Shown piece after piece: positions 28,543 to 42,100 of a stretch of DNA of 64,000 nt. The number at the start of each line of letters is the position of its first letter. Position 1 is the stretch's first letter. Both the position numbers and the translations under genes were made by a program. The stretch comes from Lethocerus indicus (taxonomy: Eukaryota > Arthropoda > Insecta > Hemiptera > Belostomatidae). The DNA lies in assembly GCA_019843655.1 (NCBI GenBank), contig JACDQD010000002.1:5528585-5592584 (forward strand), written 5' to 3'. The notes beneath the pieces were generated by a model that saw only the letters and a list, made by a program, of their open reading frames with translations, was not told the DNA's origin and searched no databases.

Positions 28543-30664
28543 TAGGCCCTCACGCACCGGCCGCCTTCCCTCTCGAGCCCACGAGCTTTTAATGAGACTC
28601 ACCGCCACTATTTTACCCCGGGGCCAGTTTTCAGACCACATACCTTCCCCCCTCCCCACTAACAACAAAAATTCCAAGCATTCGATTTCTTAATAAATCA
28701 CTGTAGACAGAACTCGATTTTCTGTCTTCTCTCCGAAGAAACCTCCTCTTTATGAACGAATTAATCTTTTAATAGCAGGGGTCGGGAGTACCACAAATAC
28801 GACAATCGCAGTAGGAAAATCATCCGGGGAACGCCACGAATCAAGAATTAGAATTTTATCAGACGATAGCCCGACATCTTTTGAAGAATATATTGATACA
28901 TGTGTATGCCAGTGGTTCGGCAAATTGGTATCTCAGCTTGAACACGAAATAATGCGAAGCTGCGATCTCCGCACATAGAAGACCCCAAATATTACGATAA
29001 ATTCTAAACCCGTTCCTCGGAAAATACCTCGGCGAACTATTAAATACCTGGGGCGTCACACGGTTCCACACATCACATGTAAAACCCATATACAAGATAA
29101 ATTAAAGCTACCATATTCGAGTCTCTAGCACCTATATTCTTTAATTAACAGAAAATAAAGTTAAACATCGCCTTCTATTATACATGTCACTGATAACGCC
29201 ACTGCTCATGTGTGGGTTCCATCACTGGGATTTTTGTTTCTTTAAAAACGAAAATAAATAAAAGAAAAATTTAAGTAAATATAAACATATTCTTAATAAC
29301 AAGTCCCGGCAGGTATCTCTGTGTTATTGCCTCGGACAACTTTATTGTTGTTACTTTATAGTTTACAATACCGTTTTTCCTAAAATCTAATGTACTTTCA
29401 TTAGTTGCGACCGAAGTGGCTGAAATAACTGACTGAAATTCAAATTTGCAATTCAAAGAAAACAGGGTTCCACCAGCCGGATTCAAATTGCGAGTGGAGC
29501 TCATATAACTCCGCAATATTCGTTAGAATTCATTAGAATTTTCAATTATGTTTCTGCCTCAACTTTGCTCTAGAGGTTTAGTTTTAGTTGGGACACAGAA
29601 ACACACACGCACGCACACCAATATCCCAAGTTTGGCAATCCAGATGCATGTTACAATCAGTTGGAAAGTACATTCATTCTGAAAAAATGGTACATTCAAG
29701 GAGTTACATACATATAGGTAGATATAACATAAATATTACAATTCCTGTGATATTATCTGTAACAGACTACATAATCAAAACTCTTGACTTCGACTGTGCC
29801 AAACCCTTGCTTTGCAGAATTGCAGAATGCACCTTTAATATTTTGATATTTATTTTCACGATCTGCGTTTCTAAAATTGCCAAATGCGCATAACATAACA
29901 CTACAATTTTTCGAAGGTATAAAACGGAATAGATTTAACGTCCTACGAAACAAAAGGCTCTCATCGATCCTTCTAAAGAAGAAGACTGAACTTAAAGAAG
30001 CTTTATAACTAACATTTAACTCTAAAGCCAAAGTAGCTAAATAACTTCTTACGGAGTAAGGGGATAGAAGGACACTTAGGGAGGAAGTGAAGGAAGTTGA
30101 AGTATGTTGGGCTAAGCCGGGCCAAGTGCTTTGTCCGGAGGCCGGGGAGGAGGTGCACGACAATTTAAGCAGCGATACCGAGGGCCGACACCGAACGGAT
30201 ATCGCCGTTAGGGAAAATGGGGCCCTCGGCCGGCATTACTTACGCTAAATAAATTACGTCTGCGACTCAAAAGTTTGGCAAGAAATTAAATGGGGGATTC
30301 TTCACTAAGCCCCGGTGCTTGCAAGGATATTAGTCTGGGAAAAATCGAGAGCTTAATTTAAGTATCGATCGTGAATTCCTGAACCGAGACACAACTTGAG
30401 CCCTCCAGAATGGCATTCCGGCCTACTAGCCACACAAATTAACGTAATAGATTAACCCTATTGCAATATGGAGAATTACGTGTAAACATCATCTAGTAAT
30501 GAGTTTTTCATAGATGAGAACTGTTTAAGAATTGTTTCAATAATCCCAAAATAAGGGAAATGTTATTACGAACTTGTATGCAGACTAGATGAGCTAAATA
30601 TTAATTACTTGCAGAACCCGTGTAAAACCACACATTCATATTCCTTATAAAACTTAGGCTGACA

Positions 30665-30682
30665 AACACCAAGCTTGGTGTT
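30665..30682. repeat. 18-bp perfect palindrome
   Basis: AACACCAAGCTTGGTGTT reads identically on both strands. Palindromes of this length can bind dimeric regulators, but no known site is matched with confidence. Confidence 0.6.
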
Positions 30683-30766
30683 AGACAGGGGTAGATCCGA
30701 ACTTTTTTAAAAAGTATGTTATTATTTACAGCAAAACAGAGTTATCCTCTCGACCCTGAAATGAAT

Positions 30767-30796
30767 GGTGTTCGGACGCTACTGGCGTCCGACACC
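30767..30796. repeat. 12-bp hairpin with one bulge
   Basis: GGTGT, a bulged T and CGGACGC pair with GCGTCCG and ACACC around the loop TACTG. It is GC-rich, unlike its surroundings, and lies about 85 bp from the palindrome at 30665. It is too short for a typical animal microRNA precursor. Confidence 0.55.
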
Positions 30797-31920
30797 GGGA
30801 TAATTATTCGCAAAATATTTCACCACCTGGTGAGAGAACCACCCGTCCATTGAAATGCCCGTTGCTCATGGCACTGTCGGTATTCTCCCATTGAGCTGTG
30901 CCCCAGAAACCTAATGAGATTCGTTATATTCCGCACATTCACCAATACCGCAACTCGCCCGGATCCCGGCCGCACCATTACTCTGTAAAAATTTTGAAAG
31001 AAAAATACGGAAGTCCCGGGTAAAACCTGGTGGCTGTATGTAAAAAAACAATATGAGCTCTTCTCCAATTTAAGCTCATTAAAAATACAAGGTTTCTACT
31101 TTTCATTTTAAATATTGAGAATAACTTATATTATTGTAAGCGGCAGAGGAATAGTCACATAGTTACCAGTTTTCGTATGTTTCCTACAGCGGAAACCGAT
31201 GTAGTAAATGCCATAATTCAATCGCCAAAAGGCTCGCCATGGCGGCAACAATTTTCACTGCCTTACCAAACATACGAAGTATAAAACGATCTTTATCAAA
31301 CACCTTGTCGACGACTTGGCTTTATACCGGCTGCATTATTAAATAAAGGTGAGTCATTTTAATAGTTCCGATTGGGTTGAAACTAATATTTCCTTGTAAT
31401 TTTCGAGGGGTAGCATGTCAAACGATCGTGGACAGCGTCCCCGAGGGGCAATTCCTACTGAATATCATTACGGAAGGAAACCACTTTCGAGAGGAAACTT
31501 TAAACCTGTAATTCGGTCCCTCTTATCGCGTAAGCCATAAATCAAAAGCCGATTTTTTTTATCAAACATTATATAACTTAAAGCACGAAACCAATATATC
31601 CACCAATATATCTGCTGTGAAATGGATCTACAAATAAAACAGTTATTAATTTTCTTCGATGAATATTGATATGAATGGGTATAATACTTTTAACATTCAA
31701 TCAGGAGTTGACCCCTTCAAACTATACTCCTGTTGACACCGAAAATAATACCTTAGTTCAGTATCGCACAGCACATTTGGATGAAAACATGTGTTCGTTC
31801 TTTCCTGGGGATGACGGTTACGAGGGCCAAACTAGAACAACTACACTCACAAACATTCATCTTTATTTATATGATTATTAATTAACAATATTATATTAAG
31901 ATATTAAATTTGGCTGCAAA

Positions 31921-33630
<1,710 letters not shown>

Positions 33631-33631
33631 G

Positions 33632-33728
33632 TTTTAAGTCCCGACTACAATTTTTAAAATTATATTTAGTGACAGTGCGATTTGATAACACAAATGTACT
33701 ATTGAGGGCGAGTCCACCCATTGATGGC
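33632..33728 (+). repeat. Dispersed repeat, copy B
   Basis: This is the second copy of the repeat at 20766-20858, in the same orientation about 12.9 kb away, with small indels. It lacks the 11-bp snap-back found at the left edge of copy A. Sequence similarity fades after about 33728, which is the likely right boundary. Confidence 0.7.
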
Positions 33729-33729
33729 A

Positions 33730-36700
33730 CTTCTGCTCCAAGCCCTTACTAGATAGTAAAGAAATCATGTGGCCGTTTCCCCTTAAGGCGACGGGATAGT
33801 TTCGATTTACACCGGAAAAGCGACTCTAAAAAAACGTTTTCGTCAAATAAAGAATTAGACGCCTGCCCGTACAAACAGAATACTTCAAAGGGCTGAGGAT
33901 GTTACAATATGCCATCCTCTCTCTGCCCGCCTTCTGATCGTATCCCGTAATTAATCTGCGGCTTGCGTACAGGCCCATAGGACTGAGCGACGCCTCACTC
34001 TCTCTCCCTCCGGCACATCAAACACAACATTGTTCCTGATTTAATTATATGGAATAGTCGTGACTAAATTGTAAATAAACACTTATAACCGAAGAGGTTA
34101 TCCTAAATATAACCTGTAAACAGTGTTTAATGCGGACTGTAATTAGAGTTTATTCTACGGGTTCTCCCCAATTTGCATTTAAAATAAATATTTACACGAT
34201 TTATAAATATATCGATAGCCGACCCACAGCTGAGTAACTGAATAAATTCTCGCTCAAAAGCGTAAAAATTCGAGAATCAAATTTTCTCCGGTTGTTGAAC
34301 CTTCCTTGTCGCAAGATTAAAGGAAAGAGATAATTGTTTATCTCCTCTGGCATCTCATCGAGCGGCCGTCAACGACACATTCAACGTCCCATCTGAGTGA
34401 AAACCAGTGAACAGAGAGACCCGATCCGGGATAATAAAATACCGGAATTCGGGAAGTCAATCCCGAGGGAATTTCCGATGCCGTAAAATAACTGAACATC
34501 CCGAATACCGAACCTAATCGATGAGTGAACCTCCCACCTAAACATACCACCCTCTAAAACTTGCCAATGCTGCAACAGTTGGAATATGGTTATAACCAAT
34601 CGGTAGTTTAAAATGATTTACGTTAAACCATTATAAGTGTATGAAATTACATCTGCGGATTATTGACTTATATTCCACAACAACAACTACAATGTACAGA
34701 ACACTGTTATTTAGTGCTTTCCAATCGACGGATCATATTTCTGCAATGTGGGTATAACTACAAATGAGAAGATCGTGCAGAACCATATAGCATGGATAGT
34801 GACAAAGTTGACATTATGTAGTTTATCACTGCTATAAAAGTAAGATCTAAACGAATGTCATTTCTTACCAATACAATATATTCCCTTCCCTACATAAGAA
34901 AAAATATTGTTTATGTTGTCAATATAATTCCTTCACGTAAATAGGATGCCGATGAAGAACGTCAGTGCATGTGTCGTGACAATGGTCATAAAAACGAATC
35001 AGTAGACGCAGCGCGATGCTTTGTGAGAGTACGGATAGGTTTTCCATTCATAAGAAATATCAGTACACCGACTATGGGACATTGGAACATTAGAGTGGCT
35101 ACCGAAGGTTGGAGATGGGTCGCGTGACGGGAGGCCGTTGACCGCCCCATCGAGGCCATTAGGCCGAGAGTTCCACGTCCGAAACTACAGGGCTGACCGC
35201 TTCGCCCGATTATTCAAAAATACTAAGAAATGAGTAATGGGAACAATCATTTGATTGCCCCCACCGAGCGCCAAGTTAATTCACGATGTGCCGCAAGTTG
35301 CGTGCACGCAGCGCCCCCAGATATCGGGATCGGAAATGAATCGGGATCTAAGCACCGCCTCTAATAGGACCCCAAAGATGAGGAATCAGAAATGACGGCA
35401 CGAAATCTGAGCTTTTCAATAATACAATTCATTAGGTCGCAGTTGTAACAATGCTTTACAATCACTCCCAATAGTATTAGAATTAATATTTCATTTGAAC
35501 GGTCACGATCGAATGAATCATTTCATTGACAGTCATTCCGACGCATGAATATTTCAATGTGATATAACTGAGCATCATTTGACATCATTATTCTAGTGGA
35601 TGATGAAGTCTCTTCTTCCGCAATATTTGACGAAGGGATTTGCGTGCACCCATTTTGATAGTGCTCTGAATTCCCTGGCGGTGTATGAAATATATTAATA
35701 GTTAAATAATACAGGGTACAGATATGAGCGGACGTGAAGCGGAGGGTGAGTATTTATGTACAAAATTATTGTATAAATAAAGTTAAATAAATTGCAGGTA
35801 GTAACTAGGTTCGCGTCGCGGTTATTATCGAGACGTCTCCTAGGGGACCCAAAATAAATGGTAGCCCGCTAAGAGTAGAATTAGCCCGAGTGGTTACAAA
35901 TCCTGGTATAAATGGGAAACTGGGGAATAATTCTTTGGGGCGGGAGATGGTATCGGCCATTTCTAGATCTGGCCTCAGCCCAACCTGTTTTATAGTTCCT
36001 CCCTCATGATACGATTAACACATCTGTCTATGTATCTCAAACGAGGAAAAGTACGGCCGATGAATGCATTTCCTGTGATAAACGAGTAGATGTTTTTGCA
36101 GACAGAACTGGATGCATTAAAATTCTTATTTCCGGTTACAAAGCGTACTGCTGGAGGGGAATGTTCGAGTTTTATTCGGTTTTGGAGTTACAAATACAAG
36201 ACCTTGGATGGTTTCGTGCGTGAAGCGAACTCACCTTTCTATTGTAAGTCCAAAACCAGGAAAAACTCACCAAATGCTATATTATCAGATTACAAAATCA
36301 TGGGGAAAAAGTATCATTCGTTTCATTGTAACACTGTATATACTTTTCTTTGATAATACTCCCTAATAGCTTCGAATCGAAATAAATTAATTACTACAAT
36401 AAGGAAACGATTATTATTATTGGCCAAAATTAAATTAATAAATATTAATAGATTTATAATTTAATGAAGTTTGAAAACTTTGCAGCGGTACGTTATAAAT
36501 TTTTTTGAATAGGTGGAGAGTATGCACGAGTGATTAGCAGTGACAGAGGCCCCCAGGTAGCGGATAGCAATACGGTATGTCCACCCCAGGGAAATACTAC
36601 ATCCCGTCTCTACGCTGGAACAATTTTAGGAACGGTGTAATGAAACTAGTTTGATTGAAAACGCAAACAAATGATAGCCAAAGTCGAAGAATAAAGTGCC

Positions 36701-38968
36701 GAAACTCGGTAACAAAACCAACAGTCGAAACAAAGATACGCACTGTGATCTATTATTCATGAGTGCGTACAGGTAAAACCGTAGAAACGTCGGATTTCAT
36801 CCTGAAAACCGATGAAATTCTATACCTTTCGAGAGCAGCGGACATGTGTTAAATGTATTTAACCGCAGAGTGCGCCTTTTCTTAATGAGCGTACAAAGCG
36901 TTTGAAACGAAATTCGCAACTGAGAGTAGCCGACCCGAGTAATTAAATCGAGAACAGACAGGCGTTTGTTGTTTTCTCCCCCTGTCGGCCTGAGCATTTT
37001 CTTAAATAAACGAGGAGCGGCAACAGACTCACTGGCGAGCCTAAGTTGGGTGACGGGCGCAACGGAGCCAGTCCCAAGCAGGGGGAGCCCTAATATCGCG
37101 GGCCCGCTTTTATCACAACCGAGCGTTAATTAATTTCGGGCTCTTGTCAGGGCCACCAGAACGGAGGCGGAGAAATATACGAATAATCCCCGAGCAGTTA
37201 AAAAGACATATGACCAGCGCCCCATTACCGCAGTGAGGTCCTAGTCGTACGATCTTAATGATCTAGTTACCGCGCTAAATATAGACTGCAGACCACTGGC
37301 GAATACATTATTTCAATATTTAGACAGTATCAGAAAAATACAGTTCACCGAAGCATCGACCTTATTTTAGAATTCACTTTTACCGCTCTGGAATATGAAA
37401 CGACCGAGAGTTTTATTCAATACTGAGCATGCAAATCTTAATAATGGGAGTTTCAGGCTCACTGATGTATTAATAAATCTTTTTTACACTCGCCAGAATA
37501 AATAATCTTTTTTTAAAAATGTTCTTTCAGTGAAGGAAGCGTTCCAGCAACGACCAAATAAAGTTGAAAAAATGGGTTGAAAATGCGACTCTGATATTGC
37601 TATCGAGTGTTCTTGCAAACCGCGAATAATTTTTCGTTCGTACCTAGGATCAAAGGAGTCTTTATTCGCAGATTTTACAGCCACAAACGGAAACTATTAT
37701 CTCTTTGTATCTGAAATGCGTACGTTAAACAGAAGACTCATTGAATTACAATGTTTCCATATTCGTACTTTATTAAAATTCGTTGAATAAAGTAAAAAAC
37801 ATAATACACACGAACTGAGAATTATTCGATGAAACAAGCTATGATATTTGATAAACATTTAAGTTTATTTTAAGGTTTTGTCAATTAACGAAAGCTCGCA
37901 TATCCTAGCCCTAGGTAGAAAGCGGCGAGTGATAATTTCTGCCCCTAATATTCGGGGAATTGATTTTAAGCCGTTAACGACAGAGTCCGAGGGAGTCCAC
38001 TAAAACGTGGTCTGATTCGCGTGCTATTGTGAAGGGCGGCCCTCGCAGATATTACCTCTCGACTTATCCGCTAATTGAATCCCCCACCGGGGCCCATTAA
38101 CATTAACACGGGAGGGCCCTCACGCACAGGCTTTCATTCCAACGGTAAATTCCACGTAATGCCGATAAATAGTTACCTGTATAATGAATGAATTTTCTGA
38201 CGAAATCTCTGTGGCGAATTCTTTTTCAGAACTGTCACAACGAGCAAGGTTATGAAAATGTCCTGTTGTGGAATGCTCCGTAAACGTCCGTTAAACTGCC
38301 AGAATTCTACCTCAAAATATCTAACTCGAGTTTCGGTAATTTAATAAACAGGCGTTACAAATTAATTTTGATGAATTTATTTCTTAAGGCATATACATTA
38401 TAAACTAACATGAAAATTATTTTTACTGTGCAAAATAAGAAAGTAAAGGAATGGAAAGTATCAGGACAGATGACCACAACTTGAGATCCTGATTTGAAAA
38501 CGAGTCAGAAGGAAGCCGAGGTGGGGGTATTACCTCAGCCTGCATTAACTATTCATGACCCCGGTTGAAGGGGGCCGGCCTCAAGTCTAAGAACACGTTA
38601 AACCGATTTCATTTTAATATCAATGAGCCCGGGGCCAAGTTAGCGAGAGAAGGGCCTTAGTAGCCCGCGGAAAGCAAAACAGGCGAGAAACAAGCGAATC
38701 AATCAACCCTGCACGCCCTTCCTACCACTCTCTTTACTCGACTAGGTAATGCGCTAGAACCCGTTGTAACATTTTAAGGGTACAGACAACGCGAGGAAGA
38801 AAAAACACATAGAGAGTTCTACTCGGAATTAAACTCTGCATGGTAAAGCTCCGAAGCTATTTTTCAAAACTAACAACGTTGTCTGTTCAGCTGTATACCA
38901 AGTAGAGAAAAGAGTTATCTACAAAGTTTTCCTTTATTAATTAACAGCTATTGATTGTCTTTTATTAT
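33730..38968. other. Intergenic DNA, no gene seen
   Basis: No recognisable gene was found. GC-richer patches occur near 35100-35400, 37020-37180, 38030-38130 and 38510-38720. The 38089-38127 block has GGGGCC, a TTAAC-rich centre and GGCCCTCACGCAC, an arrangement also seen at 28524-28557. Other open frames are short and without motifs. Confidence 0.55.
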
Positions 38969-38980
38969 GAAAACTATATC
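38969..38980. repeat. Target-site duplication, left copy
   Basis: GAAAACTATATC is repeated exactly at 39153-39164, directly bounding the inverted-repeat insertion. Matching stops at both outer edges. A 12-bp duplication is longer than cut-and-paste DNA transposons usually make and suits target-primed reverse transcription. Confidence 0.8.
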
Positions 38981-39107
38981 GTAGGTTCGTGATGTTTCTG
39001 TCTCCTCTCGCTGGTTTGGTCTTTTGCTAGACCGGTTTCGGCTGCTCGCCATCTTCAGTAGCAAAAGACCAAACCAGCGAGAGGAGACAGAAACATCACG
39101 AACCTAC
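38981..39107 (-). ncRNA. Hammerhead-ribozyme-like fold with 49-bp stem I
   Basis: On the minus strand the loop contains CUGAAGA (39058-39052, fitting CUGANGA), one extra U (39051), stem II GGC/GCC (39050-39048 with 39042-39040) with a 5-nt loop, GAA (39039-39037) and the palindrome ACCGGU (39036-39031) as stem III. C17 follows at 39030. Predicted cleavage is between 39030 and 39029, after a GUC triplet, which places U1.1 opposite A2.1 at the base of the 49-bp stem I. This is the type I order. Stem III has no loop, so activity would need the dimeric form known for minimal hammerheads. The extra U after A9 and the very long perfect stem I are atypical and could reduce or abolish activity. Confidence 0.6.
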
Positions 39108-39152
39108 AGTATTCCAACCCCTCGCAGACCACAAAACAGGTATATCAAATTA
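38981..39152 (-). mobile_element. 172-bp foldback retroelement-like insertion
   Basis: The insertion is bounded by a perfect 12-bp direct repeat. Read on the minus strand it has a 45-nt leader (39152-39108) and then a perfect 49-bp inverted repeat (39107-39059 with 39029-38981) around a 29-nt loop that carries a hammerhead-like core. It has no open frame of note, so it must be non-autonomous. Penelope-like retroelements are known to carry hammerhead motifs in their terminal repeats and to make variable-length target duplications, so a deleted derivative of one is the best guess. A foldback transposon or SINE is the alternative. The identical arms and target duplication suggest a recent insertion or strong constraint on the fold. 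Confidence 0.75.
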
Positions 39153-39164
39153 GAAAACTATATC
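39153..39164. repeat. Target-site duplication, right copy
   Basis: This is identical to 38969-38980. It marks the right boundary of the 172-bp insertion; the next bases no longer match the sequence left of the insertion. Confidence 0.8.
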
Positions 39165-42100
39165 CTTCTAAGTGTACCTAAATTCTATACAAGTAACTAA
39201 TCGAAATGTACATAATCGTGATAGTTCAGTTTTTTCAGGTACACAGAAGGTAAATTGGTCGCGTTTGCAAACGAGCAATTTTCCTCGTGTTCCATGTACA
39301 AATAACCGCAATGGGAGATGGAAAAATGGGCGTAATTGGTGCGTGGGGAGGGAGGGGAGGGGCAGCAAACACGGGCAGGCTGATGAGAGCCGTCGTGTGA
39401 TTTGTGGTTTAATTTGGATTGTGTGTAAGCAAGTGCTGAGGGAACCGCATATAATTTATGGCCTGCAGGTGTCGTAGCCGCTCATTGCCATTCCCGGTGC
39501 ATCGAGGGAATAGGGGCCGGGGAGAGGGCGGAGGGGAGGCGACCCTTCCTACTACCATTCACACATCCACCATCCCAAAACACACCCATTCCATTCTATC
39601 CTATACTCTCGAGTAGCCTAAGATGCACCAGAACTAAGGGTCGGGCAGTATTGTTGTCCAACGAACAGAGTTTAAATAACCAGTTTGTTTTACACTACGT
39701 TCAAAAATGGCATATAAAATAGACTTACACATTTTTAAAATTATTATTGCGAAAATTCACTTAATTTACAGTGTAAGCATTTAACACCAATAAAAAATAA
39801 ACTAAAAACTGACCTCCCGGGGTTACTGAAACTGAATATTATTCAAGCAGTGGTGGGGACCAAAATTTACTCCAAACTACTTGCGGACTTGATACTTTCA
39901 AAAGAAGGTATAGATAATGCCAGAAACTGAAGTCAATTGCCTAAGAATACAACAAACGACGGAGTGACGAGTTTCCATACATTTTTTGCTGGCGTTTGAA
40001 AACTTTTTTCCAGCAGATTACGAGAATCCGCAGCACTCAACGACCTCAACTAATCAAAACCCACATTCAACGGGCTGTGAATAGGCATTGAATTGGACAC
40101 GTGGCCGACCCCACGTCCACTCTGTCTTCCTACCTGCTTTTGACCTTCATTCTTAGTATTTGTCGTCGGTGCGAATGTATACAGCCAACTCATTTGTTTT
40201 CCAAAATTATTTCGAGCTGCGGCATTCTGTGCAGCCAACTAATTGTTACTAAACGTAGTTTTGACCTAAAATAATAACTTAAGGAATATAATATAAAAAG
40301 TTAAAATAACATAAATAAAAGAGTCGGCTACGTCAGATGGAACGGGGACGGAGGAGATGATTTGGTGCCTAACTTTTCTGCAGCAGTTTGGTCTCCCTCC
40401 TCAGTCCGGCCGGCTTTTCATGTAACGAGGTCAAAATCTACTTTGTGGAAGGGCTTCAAAAGAACCCCAGGGCCCCTTCTCCTGTGGCCGCCCCTCGCCA
40501 CAGTCCCGCCACATTCAATTTCAGTGGACACAGTACAGTAGACGGTTGACCCGAGACCAGCCTCAATCCGAAGCTCACCGAATATCGGGCCCACCAACTC
40601 ATTTGAACCTTTAACAATTTCGCGCCATGAAAAGTTCAAACGTGATCGAAAGAAAACGCATTCAGCCTGACAAGAGAAAATACAGTGTATCGGCCCCGCC
40701 CGAATGTGTTATTATGACGCCTATTAAATAAGATTACACCTACGCCTATTTAGCCCAATTATTAATGGGGGATGGACATTTCTCGAGTTTGTTGAAACTA
40801 TGATATGTTGGTTAAAATGAAATAAAACATGCACATTTCTCACTCGATGTTATGACGTGACCTAGTCTGACAAATTTATTATAATAATCATTTTGGCGGA
40901 GAAAACGCCAAATAGAAGTTACAGATTGAATGAACAAAGGAGGCGAAGAAGGGGCACGAGGTAGATATTATAGGGATGCTAGGCACTTGAAAAGCATTCC
41001 TCAATCCTTCACAGCTGAATAGCGAGCCCGTTCCGTAATTTCAGTAACAGGAAATTACGACCCCACCTCAACACGTCCCAATCCTACAACTCAATGGATA
41101 GCCGAATACATTTTAGAATACATCTTACATTTAGGCCCTCTATATACGCAATGACGGCACAGCAAAATTTACAAGTCTAGCAGATTCAAAATGTATCTGG
41201 CAACTATCCTATAGAACAGGCATCGTTTATCTTTTGTTTTAAGAAATAGCAACAAAATTCTTAAAAACAGTCCCAATTAGTCAGGAACGACTTTTCTAAA
41301 ACCACAAAGGTGTTATTTCCTGATATTTTGATGGGGACAAATAAGTAAATATAAATAGTTGAACGTGATAATATCGGCCGACGGCAGTGTATAGCGGCCG
41401 TAATGCTGCACTGGGTTTCCTATAATAACCCCGCTAATGAAGGGCCGGTGCACAGACCACGTACAGTCTTCTGTTTCCGGACAAAAATTCTCCGCGGTAC
41501 GGCCACAATAGCGCTCTTTGATTAATTAATAAAACTCCTTAAATATAAATTTAGAACGGGGTCCATTCTCTTTCTTGAAATCATAAGAAATAAGATTGTG
41601 TGGGGGGGGCTGAGATTTACGGTGGTCTAAATCGGCAAGTCAAAGTTTTAATTACTTGACTCGGGACTTTTGAGCGGGACCCGATCTTCTACATAAGTAA
41701 TCCAGTTTCGCAAGTTTTTACGAGAAGGGCGCCGGGCGCACACAATTAACTCGGCCGGTATTTGTGAAATATTTCAGCGCGGGGTTGATTTAGGCAAGTC
41801 AATTAAAGAAAATTTCTATACATAAAACGTGAAAATGTTCATCCGATATCCCCATCATAAGTTATAACAAGTTGGATGTATTCAACGCGGGTTTGACTGC
41901 GAGCAATCGGAAAAAAAAGTGAGTTCCGGACAAAAATCAGGACAGAAGAATGAACGGAACGCACATTGTGTTAATTAACTGCAATAATCTTCTCAGAACA
42001 GGAACAAGGAAAACATCATACCTAACGTGGAGGAAGCCCACGATGAAGAGGAAATAAATTAGTTCAGACCTTGATTTTAAAGACTTTCACTCGTGACAAC

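Larger units (their letters stand above)
28320..28660. other. GC-rich patch with duplicated 20-mer
   Basis: This island is clearly more GC-rich than its flanks. It contains GGGGGCCTAATAATGAGCGG twice (28372-28391 and 28523-28542), followed after the second copy by GGCCCTCACGCAC (28545-28557). There is no open frame with a recognisable product. Such an island in an insect gene desert is a candidate cis-regulatory element, but that is inference. Confidence 0.4.
28660..31920. other. Intergenic DNA, no gene seen
   Basis: The open frames here are short and featureless. Two compact symmetric sites near 30665 and 30767 are listed separately. No RNA gene or transposon coding region was recognised. 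Confidence 0.55.
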
